A stretch of 64,000 nt of DNA from Flavobacterium tistrianum (GCF_003254545.1 NZ_QJRH01000073.1:62001-126000), one strand, 5' to 3'; counted from the first letter of the stretch, positions 34,633 to 44,117 are shown. Notes: generated from the letters alone by a model not told the origin. Numbers and translations are program-made.

Positions 34633-35565
34633 CTAATTTAAGGTTAAAGCTCCTAAAATTTCCTCGTACATAAACGGTCCACCAGGATAAGTTGCCGTAT
34701 AGTCTAAGTTCATCCAGACTTGACCGCGTTCGTCTATATGATAATGCAGTTTTTTGCCATAGCTTTCTTTCACAAAAAGAACATTCTTAATCAGATAATT
34801 GACTTTTTCTAAATCAATCATCGAACCAATTAAGATTTCGGGATAAATATGCCCTTTTGTATGAATAAGACGCGGAGTTCCGCCAATAGAGCGCACAGCT
34901 GCCGCCATTAAAATAGAGTGATCATCGCAATCGCCAGAGAAATATTCTAAAGATTCGCTGGCGGTTGCAATATAATCACCATCTTTTGGATCGTTTACAT
35001 AGTTCCATCTACTGTTTATTTCTTTAAAAACAGCAAAACACTGAATTATGGTTCGATAATCTGAATAGCCTCGAATACCTTTAAAATGCTTTGAAGTTGC
35101 CATAATAGCAAAATTTCGCACTTTCGGATTCTGGTATTCTATAGCATTGATAATCTTAGTTTTATTTGGAAACGGAAGCAGTTTTGCCACAATAATATCC
35201 TGCGGATATGGATTGTCAGACATGGTGTAAATCATGGAATTATAATCTTCTGAGATTTCATTAAAACCATAATTTCCAATCACAGATCCATAAAACAGAA
35301 TTAATAAATAAACCGCAACGCACAGAATAATAATTGTTCTGAGATACATCAGAAGAAAAAATATTGCTGCAAAAACAAAAATAAAGATAAATATGCGATC
35401 TAGATTGAATGCCCATTCCAGATCGATTAAATTTTGATGCAGTATGATGAAAATCGGAATGGTAATTAAAAGACTTAAAATCGAAATAATAATCCTGTCC
35501 CACGGTGATTTCACCTGTAGTTTGGATTTTAATCGCGGTAAGTCAATTTTAGGGAATTTCATCAT
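34633..35565 (-). CDS. Membrane-anchored transglutaminase-like (papain-fold) protein
   Basis: 310 residues from the ATG at 35565; a TTG three codons upstream is less likely. Three hydrophobic segments at residues about 25-110 are followed by a transglutaminase-like domain with Cys in YFSGDCDDHSILMAAA, His in HTKGHIYPEILI and an Asp near the end (MNLDYTATYPGG). Such domains are often cysteine proteases. It is 9 bp after the solute-binding-like gene, suggesting co-transcription; target unknown. Confidence 0.82.
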   Translation of the reverse strand: MMKFPKIDLPRLKSKLQVKSPWDRIIISILSLLITIPIFIILHQNLIDLEWAFNLDRIFIFIFVFAAIFFLLMYLRTIIILCVAVYLLILFYGSVIGNYGFNEISEDYNSMIYTMSDNPYPQDIIVAKLLPFPNKTKIINAIEYQNPKVRNFAIMATSKHFKGIRGYSDYRTIIQCFAVFKEINSRWNYVNDPKDGDYIATASESLEYFSGDCDDHSILMAAAVRSIGGTPRLIHTKGHIYPEILIGSMIDLEKVNYLIKNVLFVKESYGKKLHYHIDERGQVWMNLDYTATYPGGPFMYEEILGALTLN

Positions 35566-35583
35566 ACGAATCAAAAAGCAGTA

Positions 35584-36435
35584 TTACAATGCTTTTACTG
35601 TTTCTACAAAAATACTTTTTTTATCAATAATTCCCAGATCAAATAATTGATTTTGAATTTTATTAAAAGATTTTTCTGTCAAATTTTTCTGTGACCACTG
35701 AGTCAATTTCAACCATTCTTTAATATCTTCTGCTTTTTGATTAAACAGTTTAGATAATTTCTTGTCAATCTCTGGAATCTCTTTAAAGTCAACCGTTGTT
35801 TTGTTGATTATTTTAAGAATCGTTTCTACCGTTTTAGGATTCTTTTTTAAGAATTCATCTCGTCCTACAATAATAAATGAAGGCCATGGAGTAGGGCAGT
35901 CGTCAATACGTCTAAAAACACCTTTATCTACAAGAGGTTTCGTCATAAAACGTTCCCACATAAAATAATCAGCTTTTTTATTGGTTAGAGCATCTACAGC
36001 GCCATCAATTGTATTTACAATTTCAAATTCAAGATCATCCATTTCCCAGCCTTGCTCATTTGCATTTACATAAGCCATTAATTGTGATCCAGAACCAATT
36101 CTAGAAATCGCTGCTTTTTTATTCTTAAGATCTTTCAGCGTTTGAAAATCTGATTTTGCATCAACGTGAATTCCCCAAATTAGAGGAGATTGCACATAAA
36201 CCTGAACAATTTTACTCGGATTTCCGGCCGCAATATCTTTAAGAATCCCTTCGGTTAGAATAACAGCCAAATCTGTTTCTCCGTCACGAAGCATTTGACA
36301 CATTTTCCCGGTTCCTTCGGGAACATTTGTCCATTTTAAGTCGATGTTCTCTTCTTCAAATTCGCCGTTTTCAATACATAGATGCCACGGCAAATTGAAG
36401 TGTTCCGGAACACCCACAATTTTGACAGTTTTCAT
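35584..36435 (-). CDS. Solute-binding-like protein without signal peptide
   Basis: 283 residues resembling periplasmic substrate-binding proteins of the NMT1/THI5-like type (KIVGVPEHFNLPWHLCIENG, then DLAVILTEGILKDIAAGNPS, DLKNKKAAISRIGSGSQLM). There is no signal peptide and no ABC partner nearby. Cytoplasmic proteins with this fold, such as the yeast Ca3427-type group, exist with unknown ligands. It lies 67 bp after the DUF4265 gene and 9 bp before the transglutaminase-like gene. Confidence 0.78.
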   Translation of the reverse strand: MKTVKIVGVPEHFNLPWHLCIENGEFEEENIDLKWTNVPEGTGKMCQMLRDGETDLAVILTEGILKDIAAGNPSKIVQVYVQSPLIWGIHVDAKSDFQTLKDLKNKKAAISRIGSGSQLMAYVNANEQGWEMDDLEFEIVNTIDGAVDALTNKKADYFMWERFMTKPLVDKGVFRRIDDCPTPWPSFIIVGRDEFLKKNPKTVETILKIINKTTVDFKEIPEIDKKLSKLFNQKAEDIKEWLKLTQWSQKNLTEKSFNKIQNQLFDLGIIDKKSIFVETVKAL

Positions 36436-36502
36436 TTATTTTAAGTTTAAGTTAAGTTGCTTGGTATGCGTATGCGTAATCTTATGGTTAAATTTGGTTA
36501 GT

Positions 36503-36979
36503 TTAGTTTTTTAATAAATCTGCTCTATGTTTTTCTGAAAGGCAAGGTTCTGCAAATTCTATAATTTCTTTTGATTCATATTCATTGAGAAGACTTCTCA
36601 CCAAAGAATAATCTATGTCTTTGGCTATTTCAGCCGCAAAAAAAGTTTCGTTTAATCCCTCAGAAAGGCAATTAAGCGCTTTTAGTTTTTCTCTGATGAT
36701 TTCCTTATCAAAACCTTTTTCTAAAACAGCTACCTGAATAATCGAATTTCCAGAATTCTGAATCGTTTTTCTATGCATAAAACGCTCTTCCGTCTCATCA
36801 TATTCTGCATAAAAAATGTCATCTGTAGCAATCAAAGGACCAAAAAACGGAATATTGTCCAGCTTGAAAAGACCTTTTTCTAGATCTATAATTTCCGCCC
36901 ACATGGTTTCAGAAACGACTTCATCTAGATAGTCACTATAGTATTTAAATAATATTTTTTTATGAGTTTCCTGTTCCAT
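36503..36979 (-). CDS. DUF4265 family protein
   Basis: 158 residues with MWAEIIDLEKGLFKLDNIPF, the N-terminal hallmark of DUF4265, and a second half rich in Glu and Ile. Function unknown; soluble. Its ATG shares one base with the VOC stop (TAATG), implying translational coupling. Confidence 0.85.
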   Translation of the reverse strand: MEQETHKKILFKYYSDYLDEVVSETMWAEIIDLEKGLFKLDNIPFFGPLIATDDIFYAEYDETEERFMHRKTIQNSGNSIIQVAVLEKGFDKEIIREKLKALNCLSEGLNETFFAAEIAKDIDYSLVRSLLNEYESKEIIEFAEPCLSEKHRADLLKN

Positions 36980-37371
36980 TATTCAATTTCGCTAATTACA
37001 GCTTTTAAAGGTGATATTACGATTCTATAACCATCTGGATCCTGAATCATTTTTCCGTTTTCATTCCAGAACGGATTCAGCGATGGTATAACTGCAATAT
37101 TTTGCTGCGTTAATTTATTCACTAATTTATCGTAATCTGCAATAGTTTTTGGGTATAAGACCATAACATCGTCTTCATCAAAAGTATGTTGGGCTTTAAC
37201 ATCAGATTGAGTAAACTCAAAATGCCAGTCTAAACCCGGTTTTCCGATAAAAACACCATCATAATTATTGTGATGTTCAAATCCACCTAGGCGTTCAAAT
37301 CCGAGGACATCAACATAAAAATTTTCAATTTTTTCTAAATCATTCGTATGTCTGGCCACTCTCAAAAACAT
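36979..37371 (-). CDS. VOC-superfamily protein
   Basis: 130 residues with VOC-fold strands (RVARHTNDLEKIENFYVDVL, and DPDGYRIVISPLK). HTNDL and HHNN supply possible metal-binding His. Third gene of the nucleoside-phosphorylase operon, 3 bp after the DinB-like gene. Substrate unknown. Confidence 0.85.
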   Translation of the reverse strand: MFLRVARHTNDLEKIENFYVDVLGFERLGGFEHHNNYDGVFIGKPGLDWHFEFTQSDVKAQHTFDEDDVMVLYPKTIADYDKLVNKLTQQNIAVIPSLNPFWNENGKMIQDPDGYRIVISPLKAVISEIE

Positions 37372-37374
37372 AAT

Positions 37375-37815
37375 TTATGCTCTTATTTGATTAATATGAT
37401 GTTCTAAATGATCTATATAATCGGTCATTAAAAACCTTAAATCTATTTCAGATTCGTCGGCCAAAATGATTTTGTAATCTAAAGCTTTTTCATCAACAGA
37501 TTTCATCAATCTCACCAGCTGCTTGTTTATGGTAAACCATAGCTGCGTAAGTTCCTGAATATCTATTTTCTGATACTGATTTAAATTTACTAAATCCATT
37601 TGATTATACGGTCTGTGGCGATATGGTTTTTCTGCATAATTAATCTCCGTAAAACGAACCAAATTATGAATTGCAGAATCGACTAAATGTCCCAAAATCT
37701 CTTTTTTAGACCATTTACCAGGATTTTTTACTTCTAAAATTTCATTGTTTATTGTTGGAATATAATTGACATTTTCGTTCAATAACTGTTCAAATTTAAG
37801 AATAGCGTCTTGCAT
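37375..37815 (-). CDS. DinB-family protein
   Basis: 146 residues of the DinB-like four-helix bundle: KKEILGHLVDSAIHNLVRF holds the first His, and DHLEHHINQIRA at the C-terminus holds the later metal His residues. It follows the phosphorylase gene by 11 bp. A second, unrelated DinB-like gene lies at 8232. Confidence 0.85.
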   Translation of the reverse strand: MQDAILKFEQLLNENVNYIPTINNEILEVKNPGKWSKKEILGHLVDSAIHNLVRFTEINYAEKPYRHRPYNQMDLVNLNQYQKIDIQELTQLWFTINKQLVRLMKSVDEKALDYKIILADESEIDLRFLMTDYIDHLEHHINQIRA

Positions 37816-37826
37816 AAAATCTCTAA

Positions 37827-38696
37827 TTAATTACCTGCTAATTTATTCAATGTATAAGCAATCAACTCATCAACAGCTTTGTACGGATCTGCACTGAAAG
37901 TTCCAGAAGCACGATTGGCAATAATTGCGTTTAACGATAAAGCATTGTGCCCTAAAAGAGCAGAAAGTCCGTAGATTGCTGCTGTTTCCATTTCTAAATT
38001 AGTGATTTTAGTTTCGTTAAAACTAAAATTATCCATTTTATTGTTTAATTCTTCGTCTTGAATATTCAGACGCAAAACTCTTCCTTGCGGACCGTAGAAT
38101 CCTCCAGCAGTTGCTGTAATTCCTTTAAAAATTCGATCAGATTCAATTAATTTTTCTAATGTTTCAGAACATTGCGTCACATAAGGTTTTCCTTTTTTAG
38201 GATCCCAATTGGTATGCTGTACAAATGCATCTTCAATTTCTGTAATCGAAACATCATCGATTAAATAGGAGCGAAGCATATTGTCTAATCCCAAACCAAA
38301 TTTTGACATTACAAAACTATCCACTGGAATATCTTCTTGCAGAGAACCAGAAGTTCCAATTCTAATAATATTCAACGAGGTCAGTTTTTCTTTTGGCTGA
38401 CGCGTTTCTAAATCAATATTGACTAAAGCATCTAATTCGTTTAGTACGATATCAATATTATCAGGGCCAATTCCTGTAGAAACAACAGAAATTCTTTTGC
38501 CTTTATAAATACCAGTTTGGGTTTTAAATTCTCTTTTTTGAGCAGAATATTCGATTGAATCGAAAAATTGAGTGATTTTTTCTACTCTGTTTTGGTCACC
38601 AACAAAAATAATGTCGTGTGCTATATGTTCAGGACGAAGGTTTAAATGGTAAACACTTCCGTCTGGATTAAGTATTAATTCTGATGATTGTATCAT
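37827..38696 (-). CDS. Nucleoside phosphorylase (uridine phosphorylase-like)
   Basis: 289 residues of the PNP/UDP family. GDQNRVEKITQFFDS, VSTGIGPDNIDIVLNEL, IIRIGTSGSLQ and TNLEMETAAIYGLSALLGHN (the Met-Glu ribose-binding pair) are all present. It phosphorolyses a nucleoside to a base and sugar-1-phosphate in salvage; uridine or purine preference is not certain. First gene of a small operon (DinB, VOC, DUF4265). Confidence 0.9.
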   Translation of the reverse strand: MIQSSELILNPDGSVYHLNLRPEHIAHDIIFVGDQNRVEKITQFFDSIEYSAQKREFKTQTGIYKGKRISVVSTGIGPDNIDIVLNELDALVNIDLETRQPKEKLTSLNIIRIGTSGSLQEDIPVDSFVMSKFGLGLDNMLRSYLIDDVSITEIEDAFVQHTNWDPKKGKPYVTQCSETLEKLIESDRIFKGITATAGGFYGPQGRVLRLNIQDEELNNKMDNFSFNETKITNLEMETAAIYGLSALLGHNALSLNAIIANRASGTFSADPYKAVDELIAYTLNKLAGN

Positions 38697-38731
38697 TTTT
38701 TTTTAAAGTTGCTAAGGTTCTGAGGTGCTAT

Positions 38732-38747
38732 CCCGATAGCTATCGGG
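38732..38747. repeat. CCCGATAGCTATCGGG palindrome, copy 1
   Basis: Perfect 16-bp palindrome, preceded by GCTAAGGTTCTGA, the same words that precede copy 2 at 42403-42420. Confidence 0.75.
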
Positions 38748-38762
38748 ACTAAGTTTTTCAAC

Positions 38763-38793
38763 TTGGAATTTGGAATTTTAAAAATGGAATTTT
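38763..38793. repeat. Dispersed GGAATTTGGAATTT repeat, copy 2
   Basis: TTGGAATTTGGAATTTT followed by TGGAATTTT, in the gap between the phosphorylase and SUI1 genes. Confidence 0.6.
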
Positions 38794-38799
38794 ATTATT

Positions 38800-39132
38800 C
38801 TAGCCACCAACACGTTTGGTTTTGAATCCTTTTTCTTTTAAGATTGCCATTATTTTATCTCGGTAATCGCCTTGAATTATAATCGAATCGTCTTTGAAAG
38901 TTCCGCCAACGCTCAGTTTGGTTTTGATTTCTTTGGCTAAGATTTTAAAATCTTCATCAGAACCTTCATAACCTTCAATAATAGTGGTTGGTTTTCCTTT
39001 TCTCTTTTCAAATTTACAAATCATAGGTTCCTTCTGAACGTAAAGAACGTGTTCTTGTTCTTCAACTTGTTCAGGCTCATTTGATTCAACATGATCTGGA
39101 AACAGATTCTTTAATTGATCTTTTAAGTCCAT
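38800..39132 (-). CDS. SUI1/eIF1-type translation factor (YciH-like)
   Basis: 110 residues. An acidic N-terminal third is followed by the eIF1/SUI1 domain (about 40-110: KFEKRKGKPTTIIEGYEG, LAKEIKTKLSVGGTFKDDSI, VGG at the end). eIF1-like proteins in bacteria bind the 30S subunit and may affect initiation. Single gene. Confidence 0.9.
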   Translation of the reverse strand: MDLKDQLKNLFPDHVESNEPEQVEEQEHVLYVQKEPMICKFEKRKGKPTTIIEGYEGSDEDFKILAKEIKTKLSVGGTFKDDSIIIQGDYRDKIMAILKEKGFKTKRVGG

Positions 39133-39204
39133 ATTTTTTTTATTCTAAAAATAAATTTCAAGCATAAAGATATCTAAAAATTAAATTCCAAACCCCAAGA
39201 AAAA

Positions 39205-39224
39205 CTTGGAATTTGGAATTTTTA
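39205..39224. repeat. Dispersed GGAATTTGGAATTT repeat, copy 3
   Basis: TTGGAATTTGGAATTTTTA lies between the SUI1 and oxygenase genes. Confidence 0.55.
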
Positions 39225-39244
39225 TATCTAGAAAATATTTAAGC

Positions 39245-40195
39245 TTATTTTTTGATTAAGCCTAATTCTACTAAACGTTCGTATAAGAACTCTCCAGCTG
39301 AAATATCTTCGTATTTTTTTGGATTTTCTTCATCAATGCAATTTTCAAGGCAATCCAAACGCATATCGCTTACTGGGTGCATGAAAAACGGAATTGAATA
39401 ACGTGAAGTTCCCCACAATTCTCTTGGCGGATTTACCACTTGGTGAATTGTAGATTTTAATTTGTTGTTAGTGTGTCTAGACAACATATCACCAACATTG
39501 ATTACCAATTCGTCATCCTCAGCAATGGCATCAATCCAATCGCCATTGTGGTTTTGAACCTGCAATCCTTTACCTTGAGCTCCCATCAACAATGTAATCA
39601 AGTTGATATCACCGTGAGCTGCCGCACGAATTGCATTTTCTGGCTCAGAAGTAATAGGAGGGTAGTGGATTGGTCTTAAAATTGAGTTTCCTTCTTTTGC
39701 ATAATTATCAAAATAAAACTCATCTAGACCTAAATGTAAAGCCAAAGCTCTTAAAACATAAACACCCGTTTTTTCCAATTTTTGGTACGCTTCTTTACCA
39801 ACCGCATTAAAACGAGGTAATTCGGTAACTTCAACATTGTCTGGGTATTCAGAAGCCCATCTTGAATCTTTGTCAACGTATTGGCCAAAATGCCAAAATT
39901 CTTTTAAATCTCCTTCTTTGCGTCCTTTAGCATGTTCTTTTCCAAAAGAAACATAACCTCTTTGTCCGCCGATTCCAGGAATTTCATATTTATGCTTAGT
40001 TTCTATTGGCAAGGCGAAGAAGTTTCTAATTTCACCATAAAGTTCGTCTACCAATTGGTCATCAAGAAAATGACCTTTTAAGGCTACGAAGCCAATGTTT
40101 TCAAATGCACTGCCGATTTCATTTACAAATTTTTGTTTACGTTTCGGGTCGTCCGAAAGGAAATCACGTAAGTCTACACTAGGAATGTTTTGCAT
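39245..40195 (-). CDS. 2-oxoglutarate/Fe(II) oxygenase, isopenicillin-N-synthase-like family
   Basis: 316 residues. The iron triad is visible: HxD in AAAHGDINLITLLMG, and the distal His in STIHQVVNP, followed by Arg in RYSIPFF that would hold the co-substrate. Such enzymes hydroxylate or oxidise small molecules. The plant-like arrangement (VDLRDFLSDDP at the N-terminus) is conserved in Flavobacteria. Single gene; the substrate is unknown. Divergent from the E1 gene. Confidence 0.88.
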   Translation of the reverse strand: MQNIPSVDLRDFLSDDPKRKQKFVNEIGSAFENIGFVALKGHFLDDQLVDELYGEIRNFFALPIETKHKYEIPGIGGQRGYVSFGKEHAKGRKEGDLKEFWHFGQYVDKDSRWASEYPDNVEVTELPRFNAVGKEAYQKLEKTGVYVLRALALHLGLDEFYFDNYAKEGNSILRPIHYPPITSEPENAIRAAAHGDINLITLLMGAQGKGLQVQNHNGDWIDAIAEDDELVINVGDMLSRHTNNKLKSTIHQVVNPPRELWGTSRYSIPFFMHPVSDMRLDCLENCIDEENPKKYEDISAGEFLYERLVELGLIKK

Positions 40196-40352
40196 ACTTT
40201 ACATTTTTTATTTTAAAGAAGAAAGGTGTCATAAGTACCTTTCGCTAACAAAGGTAAATAATATTTTAGAAAATAATCTTAAGCTCAGGCATTAAAAGCA
40301 AATTTCTTATTAAAAATTTATTTAGTATTCTAATAAAACAACCACAATTTGT

Positions 40353-40360
40353 TATATTTG
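40353..40360 (+). promoter_or_regulatory. -7 box before the E1 dehydrogenase gene
   Basis: TATATTTG (exact TAnnTTTG) 25 bp before the ATG at 40385. No clear -33 TTG. Confidence 0.45.
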
Positions 40361-40384
40361 AAACACTAAAAAATAAAAAAATAC

Positions 40385-42361
40385 ATGATCTTTTACCGCC
40401 AAAACCTGACTGACGCGCAATTATTAGATTTATATAAAAAAATATTAAAACCCAGATTGATCGAAGAAAAGATGCTCATCTTGATTCGACAAGGAAAAGT
40501 TTCCAAATGGTTTTCTGGAATAGGACAAGAAGCTATTGCTGTTGGAGTTACTGCAGTTTTAGATCAATCTGAATACGTATTGCCAATGCACCGAAATCTT
40601 GGTGTATTTACTACAAGAGAAGTTCCGCTTCACCGTTTGTTTTCGCAATGGCAAGGAAAAGCAAATGGTTTTACAAAAGGCCGAGATAGAAGTTTCCACT
40701 TTGGAACTCAAGAATATAATATTATAGGAATGATTTCGCATTTGGGTCCGCAGCTAGGAATCGCTGACGGAATCGCTCTTGCAAACAGACTTCAAGACAA
40801 TAAAAAAATCACTGCCGTTTTTACCGGAGAAGGCGCTACAAGTGAAGGCGATTTTCACGAAGCTCTAAATATTGCAGCGGTTTGGAAACTGCCTGTAATG
40901 TTTATCATTGAAAATAATGGTTACGGACTTTCTACACCAACCAACGAACAATATGCTTGTGAAAACCTTGCAGACAAAGGAATTGGTTACGGAATTGAAA
41001 GCTGGATTATTGACGGAAATAATATTGTAGAAATCTACAATAAACTGTCTCAGTTAAAGAGAGAAATGCAAGAAGATCCGCGTCCGATTTTGTTAGAGTT
41101 TAAGACTTTCAGAATGCGCGGGCACGAAGAGGCGAGTGGCACAAAATATGTTCCTCAGGATTTAATGGATCAATGGGAACTGAGAGATCCTGTTACAAAT
41201 TACAAAAAATATTTGACTGAAAACGGAATTCTGACCGCTGAATTAGACGAACAATTTCGTACCGAAATCAAACAGGAAATCGATGAAAATTGGGCAATTG
41301 CAAATGCAGAACCTGAAATTGAACCAACTTACAGCGGAGAATTAGATGATGTTTATGAAGAATTTCAATATGAGGAATATAGCCATAATTCAGAATCAGA
41401 AAATATTCGGTTTATAGATGCCATTAGAAATAGTTTAGAGCAGTCTATGTGGCGCCATAAAAACCTTGTGATTATGGGTCAAGATATTGCTGAATATGGC
41501 GGAGCTTTTAAAATTACAGAAGGCTTTGTTGATGCTTTTGGAAAAGACAGAATACGCAATACGCCAATTTGCGAAAGTGGGGTAATTTCAACCGGAATGG
41601 GACTTTCTATAAATGGTTATAAAGCGATTGTAGAAATGCAATTTGCTGATTTTGTTTCGTCTGGATTTAATCCGATTGTCAATCTTTTGGCTAAATCTCA
41701 TTACCGCTGGGGCGAAAAAGCCGATGTTGTTGTTCGTATGCCTTGCGGTGGAGGAACTCAGGCTGGGCCATTTCACTCTCAGACCAATGAGGCTTGGTTT
41801 ACCAAAACTCCAGGTTTAAAAGTTGTTTATCCAGCATTTCCTTATGATGCAAAAGGACTTTTGAATACTGCAATTAATGACCCGAATCCTGTTTTATTCT
41901 TCGAACATAAATTATTGTATCGCAGTATTTATCAAGATGTTCCGAAAGACTATTATACTATTCCTTTAGGTAAAGCAGCTTTGGTAAAAGAAGGAAAATC
42001 GGTAACGATTATTGCTTTTGGAGCAACTATTCATTGGGCTTTAGACACTTTAGCGCAACATCCAGAAATAGATGCCGATTTAATTGATTTAAGAACTTTA
42101 CAGCCTTTAGATACTGAAACGATTTTTGCTTCGGTTAAAAAAACGGGAAAAGCCATAATCTACCAAGAAGACACTATGTTTGGCGGAATCGCAAGTGATA
42201 TTTCGGCTTTAATTATGGAAAATTGTTTCGAATATCTAGATGCTCCTGTAAAACGTGTAGCAAGTTTAGATTCGCCAATTCCGTTTACAAAAGCATTAGA
42301 AGATCAGTTTTTACCTAAAAGTAGATTTGAGGAAGTTTTACTTGAAATTCTAAGATACTAA
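40385..42361 (+). CDS. Alpha-ketoacid dehydrogenase E1, alpha and beta fused
   Basis: 658 residues. The N-terminal half (to about 325) is E1-alpha with the thiamine diphosphate motif GEGATSEGDFHEALNIAAVW and the ENNGYGLSTP strand. The C-terminal half (from about 335) is E1-beta (IRFIDAIRNSLEQSMWR, GQDIAEYGGAFKITEG, RTLQPLDTETIFASVKKTGK). The fusion matches the branched-chain 2-oxoisovalerate type found in Bacteroidetes. It decarboxylates a 2-oxoacid for transfer to the lipoyl E2. The E2 and E3 genes are not in the window. Confidence 0.93.
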   Translation: MIFYRQNLTDAQLLDLYKKILKPRLIEEKMLILIRQGKVSKWFSGIGQEAIAVGVTAVLDQSEYVLPMHRNLGVFTTREVPLHRLFSQWQGKANGFTKGRDRSFHFGTQEYNIIGMISHLGPQLGIADGIALANRLQDNKKITAVFTGEGATSEGDFHEALNIAAVWKLPVMFIIENNGYGLSTPTNEQYACENLADKGIGYGIESWIIDGNNIVEIYNKLSQLKREMQEDPRPILLEFKTFRMRGHEEASGTKYVPQDLMDQWELRDPVTNYKKYLTENGILTAELDEQFRTEIKQEIDENWAIANAEPEIEPTYSGELDDVYEEFQYEEYSHNSESENIRFIDAIRNSLEQSMWRHKNLVIMGQDIAEYGGAFKITEGFVDAFGKDRIRNTPICESGVISTGMGLSINGYKAIVEMQFADFVSSGFNPIVNLLAKSHYRWGEKADVVVRMPCGGGTQAGPFHSQTNEAWFTKTPGLKVVYPAFPYDAKGLLNTAINDPNPVLFFEHKLLYRSIYQDVPKDYYTIPLGKAALVKEGKSVTIIAFGATIHWALDTLAQHPEIDADLIDLRTLQPLDTETIFASVKKTGKAIIYQEDTMFGGIASDISALIMENCFEYLDAPVKRVASLDSPIPFTKALEDQFLPKSRFEEVLLEILRY

Positions 42362-42402
42362 GCTTCTAAGATGCTAAGGTTCTGATTCTAAAAAAAACTT
42401 AA

Positions 42403-42420
42403 CCCCGATAGCTATCGGGG
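42403..42420. repeat. CCCCGATAGCTATCGGGG palindrome, copy 2
   Basis: Perfect 18-bp palindrome with upstream GCTAAGGTTCTGA, matching copy 1. It lies between the convergent E1 and MDR genes, where it may act as a terminator. Confidence 0.75.
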
Positions 42421-42444
42421 TAGCAACTTAGAACCTTAGAAACT

Positions 42445-43416
42445 TTAAATAAGAACTACTAAACGTTTCCCGTCTGGAACTTCTGCGTTCCACATTTTTT
42501 CTATCTCTGATAAATTCACTGTTTCAATATTTACTTTTAGTATATTTTTTGAAGCTAAAAGAAACATTTCTGGAAGGATTTCAGAAAATAAGAGTTTGAC
42601 TTCTTCTTTTGACCAGCTTCCTAATCCTGAACCTGATAATTGAAGATCTACACTTCTCAAAATTTGAGCAGATAATTGAATCGTATCTCCAGACATTGAG
42701 CCAACAGAAACATATCGGGTTTTATGCGTAAAATTTCCGTTTCCTTTTAAAACTGACAAAATAAGCTCTGCCGAATGCCCCCACAAATAGTCTATTACGA
42801 TATCAATTGGAGTATTTTTATGGATTTCTCTTAGCTGAGAAACAAAAGATTCATCATTCTGTTTTAGAGAAACAATTTTGTCGGCGCCCAATTCTAAAAG
42901 ACTTTCAAGCGCTTTTTCATTTCTTCCCGTAACAATTATTCTTTTAGCTCCATAATGTTTTGCAATTTGAACCGCCATTTGTCCTGTAAAACCAGTTGCA
43001 CCATTTATCAAAACCGTTTCTTCAGGTTTTATTCTCGCTCTAAAGCGAAGTGCCATCGCCGAACCTGCAACCGCATTTGGCATCGCCGCGGCTGTTGCAT
43101 CATCAATTCCGTCTGGTAACGCTACCATTCGGTTTTTCTCTACAAGTGCTTTTTCAGCGATTGTACCAGAGATTCCGCGGGCGTAAACTCTTGTTCCGTT
43201 TTCTAGAACTGCGATTCCGTCGCTTCCAACTATAAATCCGTTTTGATTTTCTTTTTCTGAAGAATAATGTTCTCCGCTGGCAATTCCTTTGTCCAAATTG
43301 GTAATGGCTACGGCTTTTACCGAAACCAAAATTTCGTTTTCATTTGATGCAATTGGTTCTGCAAATTCTGCATACTTTGGCAATTCGCCCTTTTTATAAA
43401 CTACTGCTGCTTTCAT
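42445..43416 (-). CDS. MDR-type NAD(P)H-dependent quinone/zinc-independent oxidoreductase
   Basis: 323 residues of the medium-chain dehydrogenase/reductase family, quinone-oxidoreductase-like. The Rossmann motif is VLINGATGFTGQMAVQIAKH (about 133-152), with the GRNEKALESLLELGADKIVS cofactor strand next. No zinc ligands are visible, as in quinone reductases. Convergent with the E1 gene, upstream of the Crp-type regulator. Confidence 0.88.
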   Translation of the reverse strand: MKAAVVYKKGELPKYAEFAEPIASNENEILVSVKAVAITNLDKGIASGEHYSSEKENQNGFIVGSDGIAVLENGTRVYARGISGTIAEKALVEKNRMVALPDGIDDATAAAMPNAVAGSAMALRFRARIKPEETVLINGATGFTGQMAVQIAKHYGAKRIIVTGRNEKALESLLELGADKIVSLKQNDESFVSQLREIHKNTPIDIVIDYLWGHSAELILSVLKGNGNFTHKTRYVSVGSMSGDTIQLSAQILRSVDLQLSGSGLGSWSKEEVKLLFSEILPEMFLLASKNILKVNIETVNLSEIEKMWNAEVPDGKRLVVLI

Positions 43417-43541
43417 AATTATTAAATTTTATGAAGCAAAATTACAGAGCTGTTTATGGGCAGACGATAACATTTGTTATCAAATTTTTCTTTAAACCAT
43501 ATAAGTTATATAAGCTAATTTGAGTTTGGCTTAAAAGTCAA

Positions 43542-44117
43542 TTATTCTTTACTTAATAGTTTACTTTTTAGTCTGCTTAGATGCACAGTAGTTATTCCTA
43601 AATAAGAAGCGATATAATGTTGTGGAACACGTAATATAATTTGAGGTCTTTCTTTAATTAGATTAGTGTAACGCTCTACAGGGGAATCTTTTATAAATGA
43701 AACAAAATATTTCATGTAATCAAAAGTACGCTCAAAAAGCTTATTGATGAAACTATCCCTCAATTCTGGTATTTCTTTGATTTCTTCGAGAATTTTATCC
43801 AGATCATTTTTATGAATCCACCATAAAACCGAAGGTTCAATCGTTTCTATATTTGTCGGACTCGGAAGTTTCTTCATAAAACTTTCGATAGAAGCAACGC
43901 TCTCATTTTCAAAAAAGAATTGCGTAGTTAAATCTTTTCCGTTATTGTTAAACCAAACCCGAATACAGCCTTTTTCTATGATATAAAGTTTCTTTGAAAC
44001 TTCGCCTTCTTCTAAAAGCGTAGTTTTTGCAGGAACTTCAAGACGATTGAAATAACCGATATATTCGTTCCATTTTGCATCGGTTAAAGGGAATTTGTTT
44101 CGGAATTGATTGAACAT
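43542..44117 (-). CDS. Crp/Fnr-family transcriptional regulator
   Basis: 191 residues. The N-terminal cyclic-nucleotide-binding-like fold (KTTLLEEGEVSKKLYIIEKG, CIRVWFNNNGKDLTTQFFF) is followed by a winged HTH (LRVPQHYIASYLGITTVHLSRL). No cysteine cluster like that of Fnr is seen, so the ligand is unknown. Same strand as the MDR gene, 125 bp before it; a regulatory link is plausible but unproven. Confidence 0.9.
   Translation of the reverse strand: MFNQFRNKFPLTDAKWNEYIGYFNRLEVPAKTTLLEEGEVSKKLYIIEKGCIRVWFNNNGKDLTTQFFFENESVASIESFMKKLPSPTNIETIEPSVLWWIHKNDLDKILEEIKEIPELRDSFINKLFERTFDYMKYFVSFIKDSPVERYTNLIKERPQIILRVPQHYIASYLGITTVHLSRLKSKLLSKE

Noticed and set aside
40559..40741. 60-residue minus-strand frame within the E1 gene
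   Set aside because: Lies fully inside a strongly supported gene with no start signal or homology.
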